64,000 nucleotides of DNA from assembly GCF_949628265.1 (NCBI RefSeq), contig NC_088789.1, forward strand, positions 2,046,001 to 2,110,000, in the 5' to 3' direction. This stretch comes from Cloeon dipterum. Lineage: Eukaryota; Arthropoda; Insecta; Ephemeroptera; Baetidae. Positions 1 to 11,359 of the stretch are shown here, piece by piece (position 1 is the stretch's first letter; every line of letters begins with the position of its first letter). The notes below the pieces were generated by a model. It searched no databases and was not told the DNA's origin. It worked only from the letters and a program-made list of their open reading frames with translations. Position numbers and translations under genes: made by a program.

Positions 1-1038
1 AAGCGGCCGACGCCGTGCCCGTACTGCCGGCAGCGGTTCGCGCTGCGCTGCGTGGAGCGGCGGGTGCACATCGAGCGGTGCCACCCGCCGCGCTTCAAGT
101 GCGACGACTGCGAGTACGTGGCGCGCTCGCTCGGCGACCTCGAGGAGCACTTCAAGGCGCAGCACGCCGTGCAGGTGCGCGTGCGCCGCGAGTTCTTCTG
201 CGACCTGTGCCCGGGCCGCAAGGCGTACCTGAAGCGCCGCAGCATGCGCGAGCACTTCCAGCGACGCCACCTCAAGCTGAACGTGTGCCAGCACTGCGGG
301 CGCGCGCACGGCAGCCCGGCGGCGCTGCTGGTGCACGAGCGGCTGCACACCGGCGAGCGGCCGTACGTGTGCGAGATGTGCGGCCGCGCCTACCACAACG
401 CGTCCAGCCTCAACATGCACAAGCACTCGTACCACCGCGGCGACGCCAACCGCCGCGCCCCGCAGGACCGGCTCGTGTGCCAGCTGTGCCAGGAGCGCTT
501 CCTCACGCTGGAGGCGGTGCGCGAGCACCTCGAGTCGGTGCACGGCGTCATGCGCGGCGACTCGGCGCGCGAGCGCGGCTTCGAGTGCGAGGTGTGCCAC
601 AAGCGGTTCACCGCGCTGCAGACGATGCGCGACCACATGCTGCTGCACCGCGGCGAGCGGCCGCACGAGTGCCACATCTGCAACAAGCGCTTCACCACGC
701 GCAGCGTGCGCAACAAGCACGTCCTCGTGGTGCACCAGGGCATCGACGAGCGCCGCTTCGCCTGCTCGGCGTGCGGCAAGCGCTTCGTCAACCGCCACAA
801 GCTGACCGTGCACGAGCGGCTGCACACCGGCGAGCGGCCCTTCACCTGCGAGGTCTGCGGCAAGACCTACACCAACGCCAGCCGCGTCAAGGAGCACAAG
901 ATGGCCGTGCACAAGATCATGCCCTACAAGTGCGACAAGTGTCCCAAGGAGTTCAAGGTCGGCTCGGAGCTGCGACTCCATCAGCTGGTGCACGCGCAGC
1001 TGCCGCAACCGCCGCCCCCGCAGCCGGTGCAAATGTGA
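1..1038 (+). CDS. C2H2 zinc-finger protein, 3' part (partial)
   Basis: The reading frame is open from base 1 and ends at TGA 1036-1038, so the start lies before the window; the GTG at 52 is an internal valine. The 345 visible residues hold about eleven C2H2 fingers in a row (C-x2-C, hydrophobic core, H-x3/4-H), several joined by TGERP-type linkers. The tail is rich in proline and glutamine. Such arrays bind DNA in the nucleus, so a transcription-factor role is likely, but the target is unknown. No ZAD, BTB or KRAB domain is visible. Almost every third codon position is G or C, unlike the next zinc-finger gene, and this opens long shadow frames on both strands. The visible part lacks introns. 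Confidence 0.9.
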   Translation, partial: KRPTPCPYCRQRFALRCVERRVHIERCHPPRFKCDDCEYVARSLGDLEEHFKAQHAVQVRVRREFFCDLCPGRKAYLKRRSMREHFQRRHLKLNVCQHCGRAHGSPAALLVHERLHTGERPYVCEMCGRAYHNASSLNMHKHSYHRGDANRRAPQDRLVCQLCQERFLTLEAVREHLESVHGVMRGDSARERGFECEVCHKRFTALQTMRDHMLLHRGERPHECHICNKRFTTRSVRNKHVLVVHQGIDERRFACSACGKRFVNRHKLTVHERLHTGERPFTCEVCGKTYTNASRVKEHKMAVHKIMPYKCDKCPKEFKVGSELRLHQLVHAQLPQPPPPQPVQM

Positions 1039-1186
1039 ACATTGACGAGATTTGATCCCTCTGTACTTATATAGGATTAATTTTGAGTAATGCATTATAA
1101 CATGTATCTCTTTCTCTCTTTTATCAAAGCCTACATTTTCTCTCTCCTTATTTCATGTAAATTTATAAAATCGTTTTAATCGTACA

Positions 1187-1192
1187 AATAAA
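1187..1192 (+). terminator. poly(A) signal AATAAA of the first zinc-finger gene
   Basis: AATAAA lies about 150 bp after the stop codon in AT-rich 3' UTR-like sequence. Confidence 0.6.
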
Positions 1193-2009
1193 AATATGGT
1201 ACTATTTACGCCTCAAGTTCCGAAGTTTTTGTTGGTAAGGAAGCAATGGAGACTTTAACTCTTGCATATTAGTAGTCGTTAGACAGGTGTGATTCAAACC
1301 AATAAAAATTTAGATTTTTCGCTGTTTTCAAATAGCTATGGAATAATTAAACGCGTTTTCTTCACCCTGGACTGTTTTAACATGCTATACAATGTATAAT
1401 GTGACAGTAAAAGGTCGTTTTCCATTTTTCAGTATTAATTATAATCTCGAAATTTTATGGAGCAGTTTTGTAAAAGTTGTATGGAAAGCAAATGATGAGA
1501 ATATAAATGTAGGACATGTTGCTCGCAAAAAGCTGGGTTTTTTCTTCAGTCTCACGAGTCTAAATTAGACAACAACTATTGAGTGACAGGGTTCCCCTTT
1601 AACGGATAGATTTCTATTTCATTTTATTCAAAAATGTTTTTATTAATGAAAAAATGAAGTTTTTACAACAAATATACACGAAGGAATTATGGATTGAAAA
1701 AGCAGAAAATTATTACAAAATGACGCTCTTTTCTTTTCTTAAAATTTTGCAAATTAGAAACTCATTTGGTGTGTGGGAAAATACATTCACGCTACTCATA
1801 AATCCAAAAATCCCATTGATTAGGCAGCAGTAGCCGGCCATCCACGCATTAGATCCATTGGTAATTGTCTTCTTTCAGCTATTTATTGTTTTGGAAAGCA
1901 ATAATGCACATTTTTGCGTGCAACTAAAACCCCATTTAAATAAGAGCTGACTCAATTTTGACAATAAAAATCTTCTGAATGTAATTATAAGAAAAATTTT
2001 ATTTCACAG
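1193..2009. other. Spacer between the two zinc-finger genes
   Basis: This is AT-rich DNA without a supported exon. It probably holds the 3' end of the first gene, and the promoter, 5' UTR or an unseen upstream exon of the second. It ends in a good splice acceptor (TTTCACAG, AG at 2008-2009). Confidence 0.5.
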
Positions 2010-2076
2010 GAACCGATTCTATATCCCGACGACCTCCTCATCAGGCAGAAGTCTGCGTCGGTCTGCACACTTCGCG

Positions 2077-3847
2077 ATGCGGTCCATCAGCAAATTCGCC
2101 AAGCTAGAGGAAAAGGTGGACAGACAGCTGAAGTTGCAATTCCCAATTCCTGATGACCACAAGGAAGCCTCGGCCTGGGACAACAAAGATGAGTGCTGCA
2201 GCGTCTGCAAGCTGTACATTGGCGACGTTGAGAGCATGCAGGAGCACATTCGAAAGGAGCACCCTGAGAGCCTCAAGTGCAAAATCTGCAAAGAAGTCCT
2301 GAGCACCATTGAAAGTCTGAAAAAGCACATCATCAACCACAAGAACGGCTATTTTGAAAAAAGGGCTAAATTGATTCCTGTCGTGATGGTCAAACTGCCC
2401 TCCGGCAAAGTAGTTCGCAGACAGAGGTGCACGACGTGCAACAAGTTGGTGAGCAATCTCAAACGCCACACCGTAGTGGAACACACCAAGGACTACCGGT
2501 TCGGCTGCACAGAGTGCGGCAAAAAGTGCCCCCTGGAAGAGGACCTCGCCAGGCACATCAAAATCTGTCACCAGAAGGAGTTCCCTCATCTCTGTATCGA
2601 ATGCGGCAAAAGGTTCTTCAGCAAAACTCTCTTCAGCGCCCACGAACGAAGGCACCGAGGCGAGAAATTCGCTTTCTGCGACACTTGCGGTGACGGTTTC
2701 TACTCGAAGCAATTGCTGGTTGCTCACATCCAATCTCGTCACTTACACACTTCGCGGGACCACCCATGTGACTTATGCTGCAAGCGCTACAAATCTCAAA
2801 CAGCCCTGCGACACCACCGCATACTCCACTTTGATGAGTTCAAGAAGTTCGTTTGCAATATCTGCGGCACACGCTTTTTCAAGATGTGTTTGCTCAACTA
2901 CCATGTCAAGCGCGTAAGTCAATTCTAATATTTATCCAAGTACAAAACAAAAAAATATTTTGTCGAAAAAAAAAATCTAAAATAATTATAGCGATGAGCT
3001 GGCTTCACAAGATATGCTTTCGATACAAAACAAGTACTCAAATCCAATCTTTTCCCCAATTTAATGTTCCGAGAATGCGATTAGTCAGCCCAGCCATCTC
3101 CATAATGGAATGTGGAGAATAGGTGCGTGCCAAATAGGAAAAATTGTTGTCCCCTACACTATTTGAGTACCTGTTTGCAATATTTATCTTTTTTCATTTC
3201 ACTTTACTGTCAATTTAGTAAAAAAAATAGAGGTCTCAGCCGCGAGATTATTTAAGTTAGCGGCTGACAATTAATAATTTAAACGTGAAGTTTGATAGTG
3301 CTTAATGGCCCCAAGGGCCGGAAGACATTTTTTTTCTCCTGCACTTTTAAAATTTTTGACTATTTTCACCAGCGACTGGCGTGGCTTGCTGAGACCTCTA
3401 TAAAAATTTAAATGGAACATCTCATAAAAAATGCTCAATAAATTATTTATCTTTAATCTGATTAAAACGTTTTCATTTCTGTTTATCCAGGTGCACACAT
3501 TGGAGCGGCCGTTCCAGTGCGAAACCTGCGGCATGGGCTTCATCTTGCGCAGCGCAATGGCCACGCATGCCATCAGCCACATGGATGTAAAGATGCATCA
3601 GTGCCACTTTTGTCCCAACTCATATCGTTGGGCTCATAGCCTAAATCGGCACATGGCAAGCGCACACAGGGACCAGTTGGCTGCCTGGGTGTGCGACCTG
3701 TGCGGCGAGGAGTTGCATTCGGAAGTGTCTCTGATGAACCACAAAGTAAAAAAGCACCCCTTACCTCATCAGTTCCTCATTGCCCCTGAGGAGTTTCGAG
3801 AAGTGGGTGGACAAGCAGAGACGAGTTCATCGGTGGTCTTCTTTTAA
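2077..3847 (+). CDS. C2H2 zinc-finger protein, two coding exons
   Basis: Coding exons are 2077..2913 and 3491..3847 (stop TAA 3845-3847). The donor is CGC|GTAAGT and the acceptor TTTATCCAG|GTG. The join restores the finger eight histidine spacing (HVKR|VH) followed by an LERPFQC linker. About eleven C2H2 fingers are visible; the third is short and irregular. Residues 1-40 are charged and contain no finger. The frame stays open upstream to the acceptor at 2009, so an extra N-terminal exon is possible; I chose ATG 2077 because no upstream coding exon can be supported. A DNA-binding regulator is likely, target unknown. Codon use is ordinary, in contrast to the GC-extreme neighbour. The 577-bp intron contains an inverted-repeat element. 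Confidence 0.85.
3228..3400. repeat. Short inverted-repeat element (TAGAGGTCTCAGC family) in a zinc-finger intron
   Basis: The element begins TAGAGGTCTCAGC (3228-3240) and ends with its exact reverse complement (3388-3400), a 13-bp perfect terminal inverted repeat around a 173-bp element. Its reverse complement shares interior sequence with 41820-42079, including the stretch around AAAAGTGCAGG and CACTATCAAACTT. It looks like a non-autonomous DNA transposon (MITE). Confidence 0.65.
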
Positions 3848-4930
3848 TTTTTGTAAAGCAGTAGCTCATCAGCTTGGGATAAATAGTGTCTCAAAAAATC
3901 TGAATCTGACGAATTTGGAGAATATATGTAGCTGCCAAAATTATTTTAAATGAATATGAAAAATGTTCTTGATAAATACATTAAATGAATTAACTGAACA
4001 GCTGAATTTCATTTTGTTCTCTGACATTCATTATAATTCTCTAACTAAAATTTATTAATAATTCATTTCTGATTAACTAATTTAATTTTCTTTTCTAAGG
4101 TAATGATTTTTTATTGGAAGTGTGCGTCTGTATTTAGAATTTGGAAAGCATATTCTTTAAAGACTAAAATAAAAGCTTGTTATTGACCCTTTCAGGTTAT
4201 TTACTTTGAGCTCTACAGGCCAACAATTTAGCAATTTTTCGTTGTTGGCTTTAGCAAGTGGTTCATTGATAATTTTGTTTGTGGGATTTTGCACCAGTTT
4301 ATCTCGCAATTTTGAAGGCACTATGTTTTCCAATGATTTTTGCGTTTGATTTTTTTTGTTTCCTCTTGTCGCGATCTTAACTAAAGGTGTGTGAATTATG
4401 AGATAAATAATTTCCTTTCTGGCGAAATGAATCCTTATATTCTTTAATTAATGAGGCAGTGATCGTCACCACTTGATTATAGGGATTTTAGCATTTTATG
4501 GAGCCGAATTTTTCGCAATTTTAAACGGCAATCTGAGAATTTTTTAGTTTTATCCCAATTTTTGGAACTTTATTACCAGTGAGAGTAATTAGAATTTTTC
4601 CAGGTTTTCTGCAAAATTTTAACCATTTTAACATAAAAGAAACCAATGCAAGTCACAAAGATAATATGTATAATGAAAATTAAACGTAGTTATTGCCGAT
4701 TTTAAATGTTTGTTTTAGATTGAATTTACATATTGTGTGAACAGCCTGTGAAGTAACATTATTTATAATACTTTCAAGTGGTTAAAAGTAATTAAATTGC
4801 ATAAAGACAGAGCTAGGTTTGCATGCATAATTTGTTATTATTTTACATCGTGCAACAGCAACATAGAAGACGCAGTGTAAACCTTAAATGCTGCAGAATT
4901 TATTCAGATTATTTAAATAAAAGCAATCCG

Positions 4931-5195
4931 TTTAAATTATTTAAAATTTTTAATGCAATAAAAGCAGTTGATCGATAAACAATTTCCTATTGAACATCAA
5001 AATTTGACCTTACTACGGTAAAAATATGAATTGTTTCAAATTTTCTGCAAAATTTCCAGCGCTCGAGCATGTTTTCTTGGCAGATTTCGATTCATCTCGT
5101 TGAGATCTGTCCAACAGCGTACGAAACCTTTTAGGATAACTCTGTTTTGAAATAAAATCGGATTTCAAGTAAGAATACAGTCCTTCACATTTTAA
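4931..5195 (+). repeat. Dispersed ~270-bp repeat, copy 1
   Basis: It shares an ordered set of words with four other loci: GTTGATCGATAAA, CTTGGCAGATTTCGATT, GAGATCTGTCCA and GAAATAAAATCGGATTTCAAGTAAG. This copy is in plus orientation. Confidence 0.6.
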
Positions 5196-5676
5196 AAAGA
5201 AAAGAATTTTTCTAAAACAATTATTTTTTTGCTATTGAAGTCAAAAAGCTTGAAGTGATTCCTAGAGGATGAGTTCTATGAGCAGCAAGAAATTTCCAAG
5301 ATTTTGCATTTTAACAACCAGAGTTTAGGGTTAGATCATAAATTAATTCCTTTTGTGGCAATATTTACAATAACACGATAACATGATTCTTATTGGCTTA
5401 TTTTCCTTTTTACCCCTATTATTCCTGGAATGCATAACAACGTTTCCCCTGCAAACAAGAAAGAACTCTCTTCTCTGAATAGATGTTTGTCTCCCTCGCT
5501 AAAAAAATCCGTTTTCCGACTTGTTTTGTTCCGCAACTTAATTCACGATTGGTCGGCTTTTGGTGGGAGAAACACACACTTCTGCTGCGTTCACAGCAAA
5601 TTCTTTACCCAAAATTAATAATCAAGTTGAGTTCCGACTTGTTTAACGCGCCCCGTGACGCATTCTTGGGCTATTG

Positions 5677-5681
5677 CCAAT
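5677..5681 (+). promoter_or_regulatory. CCAAT box upstream of the helicase start
   Basis: TTGCCAATCAG lies about 85 bp before the ATG at 5765 and matches an NF-Y-type CCAAT box. No TATA box is evident nearby. Confidence 0.35.
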
Positions 5682-5764
5682 CAGTGAATTTTCCTTGACC
5701 ACCCCTGACCAGCAATTATTTTGTTTGGTGATTAACGCCGCTCCATTTTCAATTTTCAATCGAA

Positions 5765-8700
5765 ATGAATTCTTTCCGTCGAGGCCGCGGCAAAGCAGCA
5801 TACGGTTCCCGGCAACAGCAGCAGCAGCAGTACTCAAGCCATTTTGAGAACGGAGGAAGCGGATCCGGCTACAACCTGACTTCGGACAACTTCCCTGAAT
5901 TGTCCAACTCGGCAGGTATAAAACGCATTTCTATGCACCTTTTGATTACGTTTTTTCGCATCAAACTGCTCTTTATGAATTTTTATACAAGATGTTACTG
6001 GATATGATGTCATGCATGTAACATTGCATTGAAAACTATGCATGAATGTAGTGCATGATGGGTCAAGCGTATGTATTTTGATATTTCCTGCTGGTTCGGA
6101 TGAAAGGTGGTTAAAATTAAGGTAATTCAATGAGATTTATGTATGTATGTATGCAAGGTTTTCTTCTATTGGTTTATGCATTACGTTAAAGAAAATATTT
6201 AATTGAATGCAACGGATCTCGGAAGTAAGTGAACAAAGTAAGTAATATAAAGCCCAAATTAATGGAGAAATTACACTTCTTGCCATTTACTTAGACACTA
6301 ATATTAAGGCAGGAATTGTAATTTTTCCATTAGCCTTTGTAGTTGTTTCGTTTTCGCTATCTAAAATAAAGTGTTTGCTGATTTTTCAGTTATGAACCCG
6401 CCACCTTTACTCATGATGAACAAACCTCAGATGAACGAAGGTGCTCCACCTGGCTCATACAATGCTGACGCAAACGACGGTCAAGCGTATGGGGCTCAAC
6501 CGCACGCGTACCAGGTTCAAAATCCCGTGTACATGGACTCGCAGCAAATGCACCAGCACAAAAATGCGCAGAACTCGAACGGATTTCCATACGGTGCTCA
6601 AATGGCTGATTCCGGAACTATGCAGCAGGTATAAAGAACGATTTTCTTTTACGAAGAGTCACGATTTATTTTGTTTTCTGGACAGCCTGCCCCAGACGAG
6701 TACACAAGAATGGCGATGGCCAACAACCAAATGATGTACCCGCAACCGCAGGTGCAATACTGCAACATGAACCAGGCCCAAATGTATCAGCCGTCGGTAA
6801 TGTACGAGGGAAGCAACACGCCGTACGGGTCTCCTCGGCACTACTTCATGGTGCCTGCTGGACAAGCCGCTCCTGGCAGCTTTGTGCCACCGCCGCCCAT
6901 GTACGGGCAGCCGCCTTTGTGGATGTGCCAGCCGCCGCCGCAGCAAAACATGATGTACCAGCCGCGCAATTCCACACCGCCGGAAATGGCGGGCGTGCAG
7001 TCAGGTGATCCGCAGAGCTGGATGACCGCCAGCACTGAGAGTAAGTCTTCAAAGTCGCAGGACAAGAACACGCAGACCAGTCCCATGAGGGAGGACAGGA
7101 GATCGGCGAAAGAGCAAAGGCTATTGATGAAGGTCAAGGACTTGGGCACCGCGGTCGATAAGTCGCTGACCATCAAGGAAGAGGGGGATGGCAATGAGTG
7201 GGATGGATGGGACACGACTGTTATTCCGGGAGGCGAGCCTCAGGTCAAGAAGGATCCGCCCCCGAAAAATGAGGATGGTGAGCAGAAAAATGCTGGGGCG
7301 GATGCAACCAGTGACAAACCATCAGATCAGTCTTCCATGTCTGGTGAGGAAATGATAATTTTATTGTTTGTTTCAGATATTCATAAGGTGGATTATCTTT
7401 TGTTGGTGTTGTACGGAGTTTAATAAAACATTTGTGTAACTGTCAAATGCGAGTTCATTCCGGTACTGATGCCTTTAATTTAAATGTATCACATTTTGTA
7501 ACGCGATATCTCATTGCTGCATCAGCCTTTTTTGTTGCGTACACAACTGAGGAATTCTTTCTTTGTTTCAGACATGACAGACTCATTCTCGTTCAATTTC
7601 CAGCAGGCGAATGAGGAGGCTGTGAGTATATTGTTTTAAATAATTACATGTATCTGAAAATTTTCGTATAGAAAGCCTTCCGCGAAGCTCAACTTGCTTT
7701 GCTAACCCCCATCGTGAAAGATGTGTACCGAGAGCACACTGATGTGACCAATTTATCTGACGAAGATGTGGAAAAAATCAGGCATGTTGAAACATTTGAG
7801 CTCACATCTTAAGACTATTTGATCATCGTCTGATTATCAGTTATCAGGGTCTTAAATCAATCTAGTGCAACCTTGGCTGTTTTATTTCGATAAATGGGCA
7901 ATTATTTTTAGGCTGTCATTTGGTGTGAAAGAGACGGTGTCCGATATGTGATTTAAACATTATTTTGTTTACTGTTTAGCACGTAATTTGAGATTTATTA
8001 ATTTTAAATGTGAATAACTAACTCTTGTTTCTTCTTATTTATCCAGTGGGAAGTTTTTATTTTTATTCTTTATTACTTAAATAATTTAAATTAAGGAATT
8101 ATTATATCTCATAGCAACCATAAGCTAAATCAATTCTTGCAGGTCATCCAAGAACATCTCTGCTCACTTCCCCAAGCCAGAGGAACTCACTCCATTGTTC
8201 AAAAGCGAGCAGGAGGAGAAGGACTACAGTCAGATGAGCATTCCAAAACCTGTGACCTCATTCAATCAGGCGTATGAAGACTACCCTGAAATTTTGTCAG
8301 AGGTGCAAAAGCAAGGTTTTACTGAGCCAACTCCCATTCAGAGTCAGTTGTGGCCTTGCATCATGAAAGGCATGGATGTGGTAGGAATTGCTCAGACTGG
8401 CTCAGGTAAATATCAATTACCACTATAATAGATGGTGTGCTATTGGTAATATTGCCTTTCAGGAAAAACTCTTGGGTTCTTGCTGCCTGCGTTCATTCAC
8501 ATCGAAAAACAGAAGAAGCCGAGGGCTGAGCGGAAGAGCCCGACTGTGCTCATTTTGGCGCCAACCAGGGAACTGGCCCAGCAGATCCACAAAGAGGTGT
8601 CCAAATACAGCTACAAGAACATCTGGAGGTAATTCGCTTAATTCACTATATTAAAAATAAATGAAGATTCAAATAATCATTTTTTCCTGCAGTGCTTGTG

Positions 8701-10359
8701 TGTACGGTGGCGCCCCGAAAAATGAGCAGGTGGATATCCTCAAGAGAAATCCTGACATCATCATCGCAACGCCTGGACGCCTCAATGACCTTGTCCTGTC
8801 AAGTACAGTTTTCCCCAATCTACTTGTTCAGTTTTTAAATAAAATCATTATTTGCAGATGACATAGATCTTCAGGAAGTGTCGTTCTTGGTGCTTGACGA
8901 GGCTGATGAAATGCTCAATCAAGGTTTTGAGCCGCAGATCAATAAGACTTTGAACAGAGTCCGAGAGGATCGTCAGACAGTGCTGACTAGGTTTGCTCAC
9001 ATTTACTCCTATCACAGAAATAGCTCAATGCGGTATTTTAGTGCCACATGGCCCCAAAGTGTGCGGCGAATGGCCAAGAATTACACTACTGACCCCGTCA
9101 TGGTTGTAATTGGAACTGTTGAGCTGCGTGCCGTCAACTCGGTCAAGCAGAATGTCGAGTTCATTGAGGAAAACGACAAGTATGACTGGGTAAGTTCTCC
9201 TAATAATTTTGTATTAAAAAATTTCACTGATTTTTTTCCTTTCAGTTGGTAAACTTCCTGAGCACCAAAATGACTGAATCGGACAAACTCATCGTCTTTG
9301 TTGGCCGCCGGTCTTTTGCTGACCACTTGTCCAGCGAGTTGAGTTTGCTCAATTGGTCCTGTGTCTGCATCCACGGAGCTTTGCCTCAGTCTGACAGAGA
9401 TACGGTGAGGAGCGTCCACCTGTTTTTTTAAATTGGTACCTTTTTGGATTTAGTAAATATTCCGAAAACACAAAATTAATTAAAAACATAGACATATTTT
9501 CCCCCGTTAAGCCGCCTAGCTAATTTAAGTAATTTTGAGCACATTCGCCACCACGAGGGACAGTGGTCCAAAGGGTCCAAGAGGCGCAATAAATATTATT
9601 TGGTAATGTGGAATGCAAATTGAATTTTTACGATTGTATGTTCACGGTTTAGTATGAAAGCCAAATTAAAAGCACGATTTCTCAACTTTCACTATTTTTT
9701 TTCAGGCCATTTCCAAAATGCAAACTGGTGAGACCAAGGTGTTGATTGCGTCGGACGTCGTGGCGAGAGGCATTGATATCGAGTGCGTGACGTACATCAT
9801 TAACTACGACGTGCCCAAATCCTCCGAGCAGTACATCCACCGCATTGGACGCACAGGTCGTGCCGGTCGGACTGGAGAGTCATTCACTCTGGTGACCCGC
9901 AGAGACTGGTTCAAGGCACAAGACCTGGTGGACGTCATCAAAAACGCAGGGCAGGAAGTGCCAGAGGAGTTGCTTGCCATGGCCGAACGATACAAGAACA
10001 GAATTGTGAGGAACGACGGCAGAGGCGGCAGGAGTCATCACCGCAGCGCGGATGGCAGCTTGAGCATGGCGGGCAACCAAGCATTCGGGCAAAGATCTGC
10101 TTCCTTCTCAAATGCAGGAGGGTATGGCATGCAGAGAGATTTCGGGAGGTTTGGCGATTTCAACGAGCGGAGGTCCATGAGTTTCTCTGGCGGCAACGGG
10201 CAAAGCTACGGCAACTATAACAGAGGCCAGGCCGATTACTCCAACAGGGGACAGATGGAATTCAGAGGATCGGCAGACTTCTCGCACAGAGGACAAGGGG
10301 ACTCTTACGGCAGACCCGATCGGCAGTATGGGCGGGGCAGGAGCCGCAGCTTCCAGTGA
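5765..10359 (+). CDS. DDX43: DEAD-box ATP-dependent RNA helicase, DDX43-like
   Basis: The twelve coding exons are 5765..5915, 6390..6628, 6686..7343, 7572..7621, 7672..7781, 8143..8405, 8463..8628, 8693..8802, 8858..8990, 9042..9189, 9246..9404 and 9706..10359, giving 946 aa. Every SF2 helicase motif is present: PTPIQ, AQTGSGKT (near residue 490), PTRELAQ, TPGRL, DEAD (near 594), SATWP (near 627), ARGID and [11 protein letters not shown] (near 773). SATWP, NSVKQN and [10 protein letters not shown] point to DDX43/HAGE rather than Vasa or p68. It should unwind RNA using ATP; DDX43 relatives act in germline or piRNA biology, but that role is inferred. The N-terminal ~400 residues are Q/M/P-rich and I see no KH domain. 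The tail after residue ~800 is rich in G, R, S and F. One intron is GC-AG and one is 51 bp. Confidence 0.93.
7782..8142 (+). other. GC-AG intron in the helicase gene
   Basis: The only join that keeps the frame is ATCAG|GCATGT ... TTCTTGCAG|GTCATC. The split codon becomes AGG and the protein reads EKIRSSKNIS. The nearest GT (after ATCAGGCAT) breaks the frame. Confidence 0.75.
8991..9041 (+). other. 51-nt stop-free intron inside helicase motif III
   Basis: GTTTGC...TTTTAG, 51 bases, no in-frame stop. Removal gives RQTVLTSATWP, the expected motif III; retention keeps the frame and adds 17 residues just before SATWP. Confidence 0.75.
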
Positions 10360-10502
10360 GGCCACGCAAGTTCATTTTTGATCATCAAGATCTTGGTTAT
10401 ATAATTTTCTCCTTCCCGTACTGTTTCATTTGTAAGATGTTTCTCCATCTTTGACAGTGCCTTAGAGCAATAAGGAGGTTCAATGAATTACAAGATGTTC
10501 AT

Positions 10503-10508
10503 AATAAA
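10503..10508 (+). terminator. poly(A) signal of the helicase gene
   Basis: AATAAA lies about 145 bp after the helicase stop codon. Confidence 0.65.
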
Positions 10509-11278
10509 TAAATTCACAAAATGCTGTCGTTTAATTTTTCCTTCCACCTAATTCATATCGAACAGGCTAGAGAAATCAGTCGCTAAATTAATAATGAGGC
10601 GTTAATTTGGCCGTGAATTAGACCAGTGGTTCCTCAATAGTGCGATAGACCAAGCTCTAATTTTCACCAGCTACTTTTTCAATTAATTGACTTATTACAA
10701 GCTGGCAAAATGAGATATTTAGTTGAAATCATGGTTGCTAAAATTAATGTTTTTGTAAAAAAATGCATTGCAGTGTTAAATACCTTTTTTTAATTTAAAC
10801 TAGTGTCTTACACTTCAGTTTACAATAATTTTCTAATTATTAGCTCACGGCCTTGACTTGAATAACTGTTAGAATTTTTTGGAGAAATCAAGGCAGCAAT
10901 TAGCAATTTGAAAGGAAAAATATGCACAGTAGAGGTAATTTTGACCACTTCTTACTGCTAAAAAATAAGACTTTCATAGGGAAAAATGGAATAAATTCAT
11001 TTCTTTCGCAAGATACTGGTACAAAGTAGGAATCCAGTGGAGAAAAAAACCAGGTGGTAAGCAAATGCAGCCCTGGTTGGAATTAAACCAGCGTGGCTTC
11101 AACATGAAAGGGCAGATGTCAACTTCCAGTAGTTTACTATTTAAGTGACTTAAAAGGTTCTCCATGATTACAGTATTTTCCCTCCTCATAAATTTAATCC
11201 AGAATATCTCAATTTAGAATCCGGTTAGTTAATAAAAAAAATTAGTATCTGGTCCAAAGAAGACTATACAAAACATGC
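10509..11278. other. Spacer between convergent genes
   Basis: AT-rich DNA between the 3' ends of the helicase (+) and beta-COP (-). I see no exon or RNA gene in it. Confidence 0.6.
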
Positions 11279-11284
11279 TTTATT
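11279..11284 (-). terminator. poly(A) signal of the beta-COP gene
   Basis: TTTATT on the plus strand reads AATAAA on the minus strand, about 75 bp after the beta-COP stop. Confidence 0.6.
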
Positions 11285-11359
11285 AACGCGGCTATAGAAT
11301 AACGAAACATTGTGAAACGAGATAGTAAACAACACAATGAAATAATGCAGAAGGAATAG

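Larger units (their letters stand above)
3848..5764. other. Intergenic region, 3' UTR and repeat copy
   Basis: AT-rich DNA without coding signal. An AATAAA at 4168-4173, about 320 bp after the zinc-finger stop, may end that transcript. One copy of the ~270-bp dispersed repeat lies at about 4931-5195. The last ~120 bp form the proximal promoter of the helicase. Confidence 0.55.

Noticed and set aside
15..1055. 346-codon frame overlapping the first zinc-finger gene, and a reverse frame at 390-863
   Set aside because: R/A-rich shadow frames produced by extreme GC content; the C2H2 frame explains the sequence.
1457..1495. ATG frame reading MEQFCKSCM, recalling a ZAD start
   Set aside because: It stops after 12 codons, and no donor gives the phase needed to join the exon at 2010.
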